Positions 46,401-58,735 of a stretch of DNA of 64,000 nucleotides are shown piece by piece (positions within the stretch are counted from its first letter, which is position 1; each line of letters begins with the position of its first letter). The position numbers were made by a program, and so were the translations under genes. The DNA is from Globisporangium splendens (taxonomy: Eukaryota > Oomycota > Peronosporomycetes > Pythiales > Pythiaceae): assembly GCA_006386115.1 (NCBI GenBank), contig VFIW01000105.1, positions 124,001 to 188,000 of the forward strand. Reading direction: 5' to 3'. The notes under the pieces are model-generated. The model saw nothing but the letters and a program-made list of their open reading frames with translations. It did not search any database and had not been told where the DNA came from.

Positions 46401-47434
46401 AACGCTGTCTTGCAGAGCAACTCGCACAGCAGGAATCGAAACTAGCAGAGGAGCTGGCCAAAGCAGAGATTCTGTTTGAGAAAAAACAGCGTGAGCTGAT
46501 AGAGAAGCAACGTGAGCTCGAGTCTTCGTTGCAGAAGCAGATGCGTGAAGCCAAACAGTTGAGCCAACAAAAAGATAGAGAACACGTCGAACGAATTCGA
46601 TTCGATGATGTATTGCTGCAAACCATTCCTCTGGTCAGCGAGGCCAACTCCATCGGTGAAGAACTGCAACGGCAAACTTTGTTTGCACTAAAGCTTGTCG
46701 CTTGCTGGCCGGATGTTTCCGTGTTGTCGAAGCCGAACCTGACTTTAGAGGATGGAGAGTGCGCCATCGCGGAAGTCATTTCGGCTGACCTGAAAGTTCA
46801 AGTGAAATTTCAAGAATCTGGTACATTTCGAAGTGTTATGTTGGATACTGAGCAGTTCCATGCCAACATCTACATTATGCGAGAGATGTATCAAGTGTTC
46901 ATCGAGAACAATCGAACACTTGGCGCTGTTGCTGCATGGAAAGACTCTCAAGACTCGGACTGCGATCCATTCTATGACCTTCCGCAACCCCAGCTGATCG
47001 GAAAGAGTTACGTCTTCCTCAGCAGCATCGAGTTTGGCTGTAAGATTTCAGAAACCGTTCCGATTTTTGACCATCGCGGATTGACAAACAGAACGCTGAA
47101 ATGTGAAATCACGCCAACGGTTCTATCTCACGAGTGGCAAGCGCTTCAGCACAAGCTTGTTGAGAGCCGTCTGGAGGATTATTCGGAGGTGCAGTTGCCT
47201 ACGTTAGCCGATTTCATCGACTCGAATCTCCGCGTGAATATTTACGTCGATAGACTTCGAGGAATTCCAGGCAAGTTGTGCAAGGATGTCTACGTTGTTG
47301 TGAAATGGAGAGATGGTGCAAACAAAGAAGACGAAGAGCACTCTTCCCCACCCACTGCTGCTCCAACTGTGGACCCTCACATCGACTTCAGGATAGAAAC
47401 TCACCCACTGATTTTGAGGAAAGCGATCAGATGA
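43434..47434 (+). pseudogene. Kinesin-3 family motor protein, multiply disrupted
   Basis: Exon pieces in order encode a kinesin-3 (KIF1-like) protein. They cover MAENVQVAVRVRPFNEREK, P-loop [55 protein letters not shown], a neck/coiled coil, an FHA domain (VIGGLGILKEHC..HHCDRLVLGN), a long coiled coil, and a C-terminal beta-rich region (about 46720-47400). Lesions include a 1-base frame break after LKQ at 44054-44062 that creates TAG. TGA replaces the Arg codon in the conserved PYRNSKL motif at 44774-44776. The A-run at 45055-45061 has one base too many. There is a frame change at about 45724-45734, and the end is truncated or shifted near 47400. The first four introns (43516-43580, 43660-43741, 43818-43903, 44120-44190 approx.) are normal. 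The longest intact piece is 46256-47434. Known role of intact family members: plus-end cargo transport on microtubules. Confidence 0.85.
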
Positions 47435-47787
47435 AGTCAAAGTTGGCTGTCTCCGAAGCAACAGACCACCACCACCAATCAATGACGGACTTAGGAGCGG
47501 CCTCCACTCGTCTCAAGCAGAAGGGACTGTTCCATGCGGTGTTCTCACTCCAGCACAGGAACAAGAAGCATGGGTGTCCGGTTTCTTGAAAGTAAGTGAA
47601 TGACAGGCACGCAGTGGTTGCTGAGCTCACGGTCGTTATATTACAACAATATTCGAGAACTTGTTAAGCTAACTCGTGCGTGAATGCTCTTCCTATGAAG
47701 CACCACATCGTCGAGGACATGGAGTCTCGGGTCTTGAATAAATAGGTGAAGCTGCCGAACCTGGCGACATTGACGACTTGGGCACAC
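47435..47787. other. 3' remnant and intergenic
   Basis: About 350 bp. A plus frame continues to 47589 (MTDLGAASTRLKQKG) and may be the shifted tail of the kinesin. The remainder is convergent 3' space. No other gene. Confidence 0.45.
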
Positions 47788-48654
47788 TTAAGGGTGCGTG
47801 GACGGTACCGACGACGACCCATGGATACTAGCATGCAAGCGGCTGCCCAGCGCTATCGACGCTCGAAAGGACCTTGATAATGCCAGAGATTTGATTTTCT
47901 CGTGAGTGCTTTGACGGAAGCTTGATCGCTGAGATCGAAAGTCGTGCAACGTTCCGCGATACATGCTGTTTCGCGGCAAGTGCTGGACTTTGACTTCGAG
48001 ACTTGCGAAGTACGACTGGGTGCGTTCGGCAGCCTGTTCGAGCGCGGTTTCCCATCTGCGGACGACTTCTTTGTCGTTGCGGTCGTACAAGTGAAGCTCC
48101 ATTTCTTCGCCATTGGGATCGAACACATGGAAAGCGCCGTCCATTGAGCGACCCGATCGTTCCACGGCGATTTGGATGAGCGGGCCGGTATTGCGTCTCA
48201 TGGATTTGTGGCTGTCGCGGTATAGGAGCAGGAACTCGTTGCGCAGCACAGCGAACACTTTGATCACCGTCTGCTGGGTCTTTGGAGACTGGGGCTCGCC
48301 GTCGTCTTCGAGTGTAGGCTGCTGACCTGGAACCGGATCGTATCGCGCCCAGTACATCCAACCTTGCAATCGTAGGTTCAGAGGCCGCGGAGACGCATTC
48401 GAAGACATAGAGTTCGAAGACGTTGGAGAGTACACTGTATCATCCTCGCTGCTGCTGGATCTGGTGAACCTGCCGCCTCGAGGAGTGGAAGACTTCGCGC
48501 ACATGAAGGTCTGGCTGGGGGATTGTGGCACCTCTGGGACCGCGTCTTTGCCGGAACGATTTTTCAAAGACGTGACACTCTTGCATCGCTGCTTGATGCG
48601 TCTGGCGCGCGCGACGACGCTCGTGATCACCGCGTACCCGAAGGACATGACCAT
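47788..48654 (-). CDS. PH-domain protein (paralogue 1)
   Basis: Single exon of 288 residues from the ATG at 48654 (MVMSFGYAVITSVVARARRI). The frame is open further upstream to 48876, so the start is uncertain. A basic, Ser-rich N-terminal 95 residues leads to a PH-like fold: LQGWMYWARYDPV, KVFAVLRNEFLLLYRDSHKS, GPLIQIAVERSGRS, GAFHVFDPNGEEMELHLYD and VVRRWETALEQAA. The tail is basic. The closest relative seen is the protein at 62337-62921 with the same GWMYW..KVF.VLRNE.L.L and PLIQIAV blocks. Phosphoinositide or protein binding at membranes is inferred from the fold. No catalytic domain. Confidence 0.75.
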   Translation of the reverse strand: MVMSFGYAVITSVVARARRIKQRCKSVTSLKNRSGKDAVPEVPQSPSQTFMCAKSSTPRGGRFTRSSSSEDDTVYSPTSSNSMSSNASPRPLNLRLQGWMYWARYDPVPGQQPTLEDDGEPQSPKTQQTVIKVFAVLRNEFLLLYRDSHKSMRRNTGPLIQIAVERSGRSMDGAFHVFDPNGEEMELHLYDRNDKEVVRRWETALEQAAERTQSYFASLEVKVQHLPRNSMYRGTLHDFRSQRSSFRQSTHEKIKSLALSRSFRASIALGSRLHASIHGSSSVPSTHP

Positions 48655-50243
48655 GCTTTTTTGGGGGTGTTTTTCTTGGTCCGACCCCTGCGCCGAAGCA
48701 GCACCGCGCTCCACGCACGCGCTTTCAGGAATGACGTCAACCTGGCTGGGCCGCTCGCAATCGAACCCAGCGACTGGATGAGGCCAGAGAAGGGGGGTGA
48801 GTGTCTGGCCCCAACAGTGTCCAATTAGCCCACACCCCCTCGCGATATGTACGGTGTGCGGTTTCAACTGCTTCACCCCGAGGATGACCAGCGGCTACAG
48901 GGAACGCATCTGTCCAGGAATTGGCGCACGGGTTGTTAAATTTTGCGAGTAGTTTGATCGCGCATTCTCAGCCTCATTCCTGAAGCAGACCTTGTTCTCT
49001 CTCTCTCTCTGGCACTGAAAGGCTCCAAACCATCGTCGATGCGCACTTTCTGAACTCTTCTGAGACGACAAAGTGTGTAGTTTTGCGGCAAGAGTCGGGG
49101 CATTGCGTGCATCGACTCGTCTGGACCGAGCAGGGGTTGTGGAGATGGGGGAATGTCGTCAAGGTATCCATAGGTTTTAGCATAAAAAGGCCTGTAAGAC
49201 TGCTGCAACGATGCATTGCACCCCTCAACCAAAGTGAATGACTTGTGTGTCAAACCTGATTTGCGGTTCTTCTGACAGTCCATTATTCGTGTGCGGAGAG
49301 CGAGGAGTTTCGCAGCGACAGCTCAATCGCACCATGAAGAGGTCGCGCAGCAACGGAGCATGACGAGTGCAGGGTGTCCCCGGAGAAACCCTCGAGCGAA
49401 CTCAGCAAGCATATACAGACCCAGATCGTCCAATCTATTGTCTTCCCCTTGAGGAGGACAAGCACAGCGCTAGCGCTGTGCGCAGCGGGGTGAAGTACAG
49501 TCGCGACCGAGCGAGCGAAGCGAGGAGCAGCGTCCTCTGCTGCATTTGTGCAGATCGTGCAAAAGGTTGCTTTAGAGGCAAGGGTGCCGAAATCCCTTTT
49601 GTGGGTTTGTGCTTGAGGTTGCTTTACGGAGAGCCGGAGATGGGGAGCTGATTCGTTTCTCCAGTCAAGCGAGTGGCTCTTGGTCTGAGACTCAACACTC
49701 TGGAGAACAAGGACACAGCGCTGCCGCACTTCAGGACGATCGAGCTGAAATAGGGGTAGATGCCATATGCCGAGGAAGGTGGCGCCAAAGATGCAGTCGG
49801 CATTGGCTGGCTGGAGAGCGCTGTTCGATGCGGAGACATGTCCTGTCAAGTGAATCTTGACTTTTCCATATGGAGACTTGCTTCGTGGTGCTGATCCACC
49901 CAAGTCAGCAATCGAAAAGGACGGCTTTGGCGAGACCGACTCTTCTGCGAGGCTCCTCGATTGCATTTTCTGTAGGTCTGCTTCGGGCAATAATGGCGGA
50001 AAACATCAGTCAAGTCGTATAAACTCATTCGCTTTATCTCTCTTGCCGTTGTTTACCGAAACAGCGCCAGCTTCTACTGTCTGTCATATGAACGTTGGGG
50101 GAAAGGGTCTGAAAAATCGCAGTCAGCAGCAGCAAATTACCTTTGGCGACCCCTGCTCCAGCAACTGCGTCTTCACTGTCTGTCTTCATGCACGTCAAAG
50201 CTACCATATCGTTTCGACTAGGTCATGGCAGTCCCATCATCGT
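48655..50243. other. Intergenic with doubtful minus-strand ORFs
   Basis: About 1.6 kb. Two minus-strand frames, 49990-49283 and 49283-48936, abut at a TAATG but show no family motif or splice structure and may be gene debris. The perfect palindrome at 49463-49480 and the GAGCGAGCGAAGCGAG tract at about 49507-49525 lie here. Otherwise nothing recognised. Confidence 0.45.
49463..49480. repeat. Perfect 18-base palindrome
   Basis: CACAGCGCTAGCGCTGTG reads the same on both strands. It is followed 30 bases later by a GAGCGAGCGAAGCGAG tract. Possibly a short hairpin repeat; no function known. Confidence 0.8.
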
Positions 50244-53200
50244 CTATCTGCCACTTGAACCACCCGCGAGACTCAGTCGACCGATATGTCCGAGGTATTC
50301 CGAGTAAGAGTACGAGCCGCCATTGAAACTGGCTCGGTCTTCGACCAGTTTCCAGAAGAAACGGCCTTCGATCGGGTCTCCTTCGCGCATGACCACCAAG
50401 TTCATGTATGGACGACGATCTTGACGAATCGCGGTAAGAATGCTGTCAACGCGACGGCTAGTGTCATCATGCGGCGCCAAGAGCTTAACCTGGAAGCACG
50501 TAACGACATATTCGCATCAGTCTTTATCCACTTTTGTGCGCGAAAGCAGAGTGCAACTTACTTGTCGGCAATCAACACCATCCATGGTTGGGAAACCAAA
50601 CAAACTGGTTAAAAACGCTGCCGGTGCGGAGCGACCCACCCAGAGGTACAACGTCATCGAGTCTTCCAGCAAGAACACACCGTCACATTGCAAGCGTTCG
50701 ATCGACAGGTTGATCACTGGAGGCAGTACAATTCGGTTCGCGCCAGCGATAGGCTTCTCAGGTTCGCCAAGAGCTTGCTCTTCAGGAAGAGGGAGACCAG
50801 CCTCTGGCGGCATGTTGTGCAGCGAGAACATCCGCGGGTAAATGAACACTCGCGAATCAGGAACCGGCATATTGTTGAGCTAGAAAGAACAAACATGAAG
50901 CAGGATTAGTGTGTGTGTGTGTGCCTTCTGATTTTTGAATCATCACATATCTTTGTCTTTTCCTCCCCATACCTGGTACTGCAAAAAGACGCGCTCGTCT
51001 GGGTTGAGGTCGGTCCCGCCGCGAAGAGCCGAGTTTTTAAGCAGTGACATCTACCATCATGCACGAGTGACCGTAAGTTCCCGTCAAGAAGTGCAACCAG
51101 AATAACACAATCCTCATGCAAGTACTTACGACGTATAATGGAAGAAGCTGCAGCGATTCGGGCAACTGCACTTGGTATCCACCTCCTTGCTTGTTGGCAC
51201 CATACGCTCCCGAGTTTCTGTACGCGCGAACGATGTCGGCACACTGGTTCTGAAGTCGCAAACGGCCGCTATCTAAACCTGTCTTCAGTGCCACTTCTAA
51301 AGCGTTCTTTGCCATGATGTTGCAAAGCGCGTCCTGGTCCACCGAGCGGAAAACCTCTGCAAACACTGTACACAAAAACAGAAGTTGTGAGCAAAATGCA
51401 CCAACACCACAAAGTCCACTCTGAAGCAAAGCATACGTTTGGTGACAGGAATGCATAGTGTGTGGACACGAATACGACGTTCCCCTCCAGAGTTCGTGTA
51501 GAGCAACGCTGCCTGAACGGAAATTGTTGTCGAGCTCAGCAACGCATCACTGTGCGTAATCTCAATGGCAAACGTCGAGTCGGCATGACAGGTCGGCAAA
51601 GCCAAAAGGTCGGGGCCGCGAAGGAACATGTTGCCGTAAAAGTTCGCAAGACGCATTCCCTTCGTGCAGCGAACACGCATAACGGCTTCCCAACCAGTTT
51701 CTCGAACGAGACAGTGAGCAAGTTCGCTCTTGAACTTTTCCCCATCCTTTTCAGCCGTGAAAGCTGGGTAGTAGTACACCTGACCAGCCGAGAATTTCGA
51801 CAGGGCACCTACACAAAAGATTGTTAGGTTTTAAACAATATTGAAAAAAATGGACCTTGGTTCGCTTCCTACCAATCGTGGCAATATCTTGGTATTGCGA
51901 AGAAAAGAGGAAGGTGTCAACACTGACTTGCTGTCTGCAGAAGTCGATTGCGTTCGAACGGTAGAACCTTGAGCAGCACAATGCAAACCATAATGTCAGC
52001 TGACAACACACATAAAACTGCAGGCGTCAACCAAAGTAGCTTACGTGTCAGTTGGATTCAACAAGGTTTGCTCCTTGTCCGTTCCAAGCATGCGAGGGTT
52101 CTCACGGTTGCGAAGCGCTCCTTGTCCCGTCGATGGAAGCGACGATTGGAAAACAAGCATCTTGCCACCAATCGAAGACTGTGCACGGCAGTAGAAGAGT
52201 TCAGAGAAAGAGGTCAGTCGAAGCACATCACAATGCAATAAGCGTGCTGGTACGTACCATCAACTTGAACGCAACGCGGATGGCTGGACCCATAGCGGTT
52301 TCAGCAGACCGAGCATCTTGATGGATTGCTGGGAGGGTGTCCAGCAACGTCTCAACAATTTCACGCGAATCGCTCAAGTTGACCAGGAGCTCATCTGGAA
52401 TAGGAATGAACAATTCATCGAGGTCTGCGATCACCATCATTTGTGGGGCTTTCAACGTCGACTTCAGGTTGTAGAAGTGAATCGAGCTGTCATATGTCAC
52501 AAAACCAACGCGAGTGCGAGGTGCGCCAGGAAGGTTGTCAAGTTGCTCACGGATCGTTTGGACAGCGATCTGCACTGCTCCAGATTGCACAGCCGTCGCT
52601 GAAACATCAATCACAAACATGTAGCATGGAGGTTGAGGTGGACGCATCATGTACTCCGAAGGCGCAACGATTTCCACGCTTCCCGTGTTCAATTCAGGAC
52701 GCTGTAAAGTATCAATCGACCATCCATAAACGAATTAGCGCATGAATTCTGTGGTGAATCTTGGTAACATTGCAGTAATACGTACCTCTGCACGATCCTG
52801 GCGTTGCTGGCTAGCGTTGAGATGGCAAAAGTAGGAGCTCGCAACATCATTCGACACGCCACACAGGTTGCATCGCCAGCGTCGTCCATTGTCCACCCAT
52901 TGAACAAATGGGTTGACGTACGTTCGACAGTGACGGCAACGAACAACTCCAGTTGGACCGAAGTTCACAACATCTAGTTCTTCGTTATCCTCTGGAGGTG
53001 CCAATGGGCGAATGATCACGCCGATCGTGAGACCCGACTTGTTGGCGTGATCTTGCGAGTGTGGGATCGCGTTGACCGTCATACGCATGAAACGAGAGTC
53101 AGCTTGCGACGCCATCAGCTCGTCCGAGATTGGTGATTGTTGCAAAGGTTGACCATGTTGACCATATCCGCTATCTGCATATCCCACATTGCCAACAAAA

Positions 53201-54195
53201 CAACAAAGAAGATCAGCATCAGTCGCTCGCCGATAATAACCACATATAAAAGCATCGTGCGTACCCATCATATCCGCTGGCTGCTGGAAATTGCCACTTG
53301 GTGGAGCAGCATAGTTCGGACCCTGTGGTGGCTGCTGGTTCATTATTTGACCAGGACCGTTCATTGCGCCTGGACCAGGAGGGCCGCCGCGAGCAGGTCC
53401 ACCGGCGCCCATTGGCACAGGAGGTCCTCCCATCGGTGGCGCACCCGCAGCTGGAGGAGCGCCGAGCCCCATTTGCGAAAATTGCGCGTTGAGATTGTTC
53501 GCATTCGGAGGTCCTGTAGGAGGACCACGCAAACCCATGGCTTGAGGAGGACCACCAAGCTGCGCTCCAGGACCTGGAGGACCGCGAGTCATCGGGGAAG
53601 GCGCCGCTCCTGCGGATGGAGGACCACTCATCATCGGAGGTGGTCCACGGTTAAGTCCAGGTGCGCCCGCTGGTTGGAATCCGCTTGTCGGTTGCGACAT
53701 TGGATGGCTCTGGCGTCCTGGGAAGCCAGGCGCAGCACCTCCTCCGGGCGGCGCATTAAACTGCGGCGGCGCATTAAACTGTGGAGGCGCACCTCCTGGT
53801 TGGCTTTGCGGGCCGCTCGGATAGCCTCCCATCGCTGGTGCTCCGAGCTGTGGACCACTTGCTGGTCCGCTCGACGGTGCTCCCCCAAATGCGCGCGGAG
53901 GGCCTCCCATCACCATCTGCGGTGGACGGATGTTCATGCCCGGGTTCGCTGGCGGTCCCCCAAAGCCACCTGACGGTGCTCCAGGTGCCGACGGCGGTCC
54001 TTGCTGCGGTGGCGGCGCAAACTGCTGCTGCTTCTGAGGCGGTGCAAACTGCTGCTGCTGTGGCTGGTACGGCGTGTTCACCTGCTGCTGTTGCGCAGGG
54101 TTAAACGGGCGGAAGGAATTCGAGAGCGGCGCCTGCGGCTGCGCATTCGGCTGCGCCGGCGGACCGCCGTACGGCTGATAAGGCGGGTTGTTCAT
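50244..54195 (-). CDS. SEC24: COPII coat protein SEC24
   Basis: Ten minus-strand exons: 54195-53265, 53174-52786, 52701-52258, 52178-52045, 51967-51873, 51808-51437, 51365-51130, 51050-50973, 50879-50562 and 50489-50244; 1080 residues. The N-terminal 330 residues are Pro/Gly/Gln-rich. Then come the zinc finger ([22 protein letters not shown]), the trunk/vWA-like domain ([36 protein letters not shown]), beta-sandwich, helical domain ([16 protein letters not shown]) and gelsolin-like domain ([20 protein letters not shown]). Known role: cargo-binding COPII subunit at ER exit sites. All junctions are GT-AG and in frame. It complements the ARF1 and copine genes in membrane traffic. Confidence 0.97.
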
Positions 54196-54940
54196 CGTTC
54201 GCACACTGGCTGACGCTCCCCAACGCTGGCCTGCGGGGGGAGGCAGTAGACACAAAGAGATTGGTTAGCTTCCCATACAAACACCCACACATATTCGCAC
54301 ATCCACGCACTCAGCCTCTCGCTTGATGCCACGTTTAAGATACTCACGTCGCCGTGTAATTGCGCCGACGACCTGCCCCACTCCCCCCTTCTCTCTTTTT
54401 TCCCTTTACTGCCCACTTCGACGAGGTTTTTTAGAGCGACTGCGAGGTGTAACTTGTGTTAAGACACACTGATCAGCAGATACATGTTCGAATCGAACAC
54501 GAATCAAAATCGTCTTGGAGAGATGATGCTGCCTTGTTTTGATAATTGAAGTATTGAGAGGAAGAGGAGTGATGGTCGCTCTTTCGTTTTCTGATGGGAA
54601 AACCGTGTTTTAGATATGCCGGAAACAGTACACCTTGCTTTGGAAAAGCATATTTTGGAGATTTGCAGGATGTGACAGAGCACTAGCCTCTGCTTGGTGT
54701 CCATGCAGGACGCAAAAAGCACGAGAGAACCTGAAAAACGAACTCAACACACTGAAAATTGCATTAACACCGAAAACGCTAAGAATATGAAATATTGCAC
54801 TAAAATGGAGTGTTTTATGTCTCGGGGAAGGCGCGAACTCTTTATAATGTGAGGTATGTTTGGGTTCATCGTCGTGACCTACAATGTCCATTCTCCTACC
54901 TGATCTTCATTACGAATTTCATACAGGAGTGTAAATGTGT
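54196..54940. other. Intergenic, SEC24 promoter side
   Basis: About 745 bp between the SEC24 start and the 3' end of the LINE. No gene. No poly(T) tract marking a LINE poly(A) tail was found at its left end. Confidence 0.55.
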
Positions 54941-57900
54941 CTACAGCGCGGATTGCACTAGATCACTTCTAACTGCTAAATAATCTTTGACCAGGATGGC
55001 ATGTTCTCTTGGTCCTATGTGAGGCTGCCTTGTGTTGTCCAATGACCTTGGGTCTTCCGAACTTCGCATAAGCCAATGCATGACGTCGTTGTCAAGATCC
55101 TGGGTGAGATTGTTGAAAGCAGCTCTTTGAGTTGGGAAGTGAACCTGCGTTGAGGTTCTGGTGTCCATGGCTAGGTTGGCGGCTGAGTCCGCCATCTTGT
55201 TGAAGGCACGGTAGTGATGGTACCATCCTCGGATGCCGATGCAATCCGCGAGTCGTCGACTTGTCTGGTATAAACGTGCCAATCGGTGCTGTCGAGGGGA
55301 CCGATGCATTCGCTGTTGGGAGATAATGAGTGCACTGTCTCCAATCACGTACAACGGTTCGAAGTGACTGCGTTGGGCTTCTCGGAGTCCATGTATGAGA
55401 CCCCAGTACTCGGCAAAGTTGTTGGTCGTGTCCTTCCTGCTATAGCCATGCTGGCGGCCCAAATTAAACTGGCTGTGTGCGAGTCCTTATGGACACGCAC
55501 GATAATGGATCCAGTCCCTCCTGGTCCTGGATTGCCGCGTGATCCACCATCGAAAAACAACAGGTAAACGCCGCGAGTATCATTTGGAGTCAAGGGGATG
55601 GCGTCGGTTTGGCTGAGAAAGCAGTCGACATATGCCTTGAGAACTGCTGCAACCGTGTGACCGTCCGAGTCTCCAGCTTGCGCTTCAGCGAGTCGTGTGA
55701 GGTTTCACATTCCTGCCTCTAATCTGGTCATCATGATCGCCATCTCAGCGGTCGATTCGATTGGATCCGAATCCATGCGTCGCAGATGCGCACACCAAAT
55801 GGTCTGTATGAGCGACGCGCTCCTATATCGCCACAGCATGTGTGCGACGGGATAGAGATGATCTTGGAGATGTTCATTGGAGCACTTGTGTCCGATAATG
55901 TGTCTCTTGATCGTGGTCCATGCATGCCTTGGAGTATCTGGTAGATCCAGACTGAAGATCCAGATTGCGGGGTCGTGACCAGGAGTGATTCCGATCTTCG
56001 CCCATAGCGCATAAAAGTAGTTCCACACCAGTTTGGCTTTCGGACACTCCCAGAATAGATGTTGAACAGAAGATTGGACAACTTGGGAGCATTCGGGATT
56101 CGAGCAGGACAGATCAGCTTTCTCATAGTTCCACATGGAGAGTCGGTTGGCTTTCAGCCGGAGAAGAGTCTGAGCCGTATAAACCGTAATCCCTGGGATG
56201 TTGTGTAATTCGCTCCACTGGATTAATTGCAGTCCTGGCCACAGAGATCCTGCTGTTTGGACAACTTTGTTGACTGCTGCATCTCGAGTATCTTTGCCAA
56301 TTTGTGTCCTCGTTGCTGCAACTTGTTGCCGATAGAAAGATCTGGTCGTATTGTATCGTCCGTTGCCACCCCATAGTTGCACGATTCTTGTGAAGCGTGG
56401 ATGTGCATGGAACGACACCTTCTGCCCGTTCAAGTCTCTTGTTGCCATGATGTCACAGTCCATTGCGGAGTGAACTGTATGCGTAGCTTTGACTAGGGTC
56501 GTGTCGACGTGGGTCAGAGTTGCTTCGCTGGTGTGCAGATGCCATTCGTGGTTGTAATGACGTTGCCCGTTGTACAGCCAAAGCACATTTGTTTGCTGTG
56601 GTCGATACAGAAGCTGTGGGAAGTTGGATACCAACGTAGCACATAACCGCTCGAGCGCTCGAATAGACGGCCGGGAGAATCCGGAGATTCCACATGTTGG
56701 GATGAAGTTAAGCACTCCTGGTCTTATCCACTCCCATCGAAGTATGTCACCCAGTTGTGCTGTTCCAACTGATAATGATGAGTGAGCAAGCTTGTAAGGG
56801 GAGCCGTTGGAATCAAGAAGCCACCCATCTGCAGTCGAGGTCATGTATGGCAGCCATTCTGCACAGAATGTCCCACGTAGCTTCCGTCCTTCAGCGATGA
56901 TACCTGGAAGCCTGTCAGACATTTTAGAGCTGAGGTCGATCTGGAACACCTCGCCGTCCCATTGAGTCTGCACAATTGTCGACTTGAAGTGCTCGTAACA
57001 CCAACGTACATTATCACGTTCTCTGGGTTCATAGGGTCGAGAATGGAGCGACGCACATAATGCTGCGCCAGTTGTCCACATGTTATCACGAAGCTGGGTG
57101 GCCGCCTTGGAATTGCATCGAGCGGCGTGATGTACGTCGAAGAAGCCCTTGTGTTGTGCAGCAAGATTTCCCCGATGACCTGATCGATGTGAGAGGTTGT
57201 GAGTGACCATTTGGAGACTGCTGTGGCACTCATCGTCATCAGCTCAGTTCTGATGTTGGGTACTGACAAGCCTCCATTCATTTTTTTGAGCTCAGCTTGT
57301 TCTTCCTTCATCCACGGTTTCGCAGGCTTACCATTCCTTGAGCCCCAGACAAATTGTTTCACTAGGTCGTGTAGCTGATTGACAATAGCCGTAGAGGGCC
57401 AGGAGTGCTGGCCACATAAAGCACTTTGGGTATGATGACGGCACTGGCAATTGCTGCGCGTTGGGCGACAGAGTGAGTTTTGAGACGCACAAGTCGAAGT
57501 CTGACACGTAAGGCTTGGATGCACTTGGACCAGTTAATTGCATTCGAAGGCGTTTGTCCGACTTGGATACCGAGGTAGCGGCAATGTTCCTCACGTTGTA
57601 GCACATGAATGTCACTGACTGACTCTTCGGTGGGGCTATATTCCTTGTTCAGCGGTAATACTGCAGATTTGTGCCGATTGACTCGAAGCCCAGAAGCTGC
57701 TCCATATTTGTCCAGGATTGCAAACACGGCGTTAATATCCTTGGGATCGCTAAGATAAATGGTCGTGTCGTCTGCGTATCCTCCAATTCTGACTTCAGTT
57801 GCGCATCCTGCTGCCTGGAGTTCAACGCCGTGTATTTCGTCACTCGCTTCGATTTTCCGATAAAGAACCTCTAACGCCAAGATGAAGAGAAGAGGGGGCA

Positions 57901-58735
57901 GCGGACATCCTTGACGAATTCCGGATGTTACGTTGTACTTTCTCGACAGGAAGCCGTTGGCAATGAACTTGTACGTGGTTTGAGAGTGTGACACCTTCAC
58001 TAAGCGTACAAACTTCAATGGGAATCCAAGATGCTGGAGCGCTTGTGCCAGAAAGCTGCGATCGAGTGAATCATACGCTTTAGCAAAATCAAGGAACAAC
58101 GCGATCGCTCTGGACATGGCGGGGTCGCTCGTGGCCCGCTGTTGCGCAGCCAATAACACATCGATCGTCGTCGGGATTGCTCGCCCTGGAACGAAACCAG
58201 CTTGCATGTGGTGGATAAGCCAAGGGAGCACAGCTCGTAATCTGGTTGCAGATATCCGTGTGAATATTTTGTAATCCGAGTTGAGGAGTGCGATTGGCCT
58301 GTAGTCCAGCGGCGATGCAGCAGAGACGGACTTTTTTATGCAGTGAATATGTGCTTCACTGAACGAACTTGGTAGAACGCATTCGGGTATCCACAAGTTG
58401 AAAAGTCGCTCGAATAGACCGGTAATCTCGTCACAGTGGTCTCTGTACCAGTCGTTGCCGAGTTCGTCAGGACCGTGAGCTTTGCCTCTCTTGCATTTCT
58501 TCACAGCCTGTTTAATTTCACTCGAATTGATCGGTTTGAGCAGGAAGCCTAATCTGTCCGACGGAGGAATAGCTGTTCCTGGATCAAGGATTTGATCGAT
58601 GTCAGTTTGCAGAGTGGGCGCCTGTTGCATGATTGATTTCCATCCTTCTCCCATGTCGTCAGCAAGTTCTCGTGAACGCATGGGTCCGCAAGTAGCTGTG
58701 CCACCGAGCGTGAAGATAGTGTTGTCAAGGAACTT
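54941..58735 (-). mobile_element. Non-LTR retrotransposon (LINE), 5'-truncated and frameshifted
   Basis: Minus-strand order is reverse transcriptase, zinc-knuckle region, RNase H. The RT frame (58834-57362) has KKCKRGKAHGPDELGNDWY, YRPIALLNSDYKIFTRI, QAGFVPGRAI, ALFLDFAKAYDSLDRSFL, TSGIRQGCPLPPLLFILALE and the catalytic GYADDTTIYL. Frame breaks near 57410 and 57150 lead into a region with the CSNPECSQVV..HLFWECPKAKLVW knuckle (to 55705). RNase H begins LLFFDGGSRGNPGPGGTGS (frame 55593) and continues after another break as NNFAEYWGLIHGL, YVIGDSALIISQQ and KMADSAANLAMD, keeping all four acidic residues. No AP endonuclease precedes the RT, so the copy is 5' truncated. It is dead but still clearly readable. 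Confidence 0.9.

Noticed and set aside
48936..49990. Two minus-strand ORFs overlapping at TAATG as a bicistronic unit
   Set aside because: The genome is eukaryotic, neither frame has a recognisable domain, and no splice sites or codon pattern support them.
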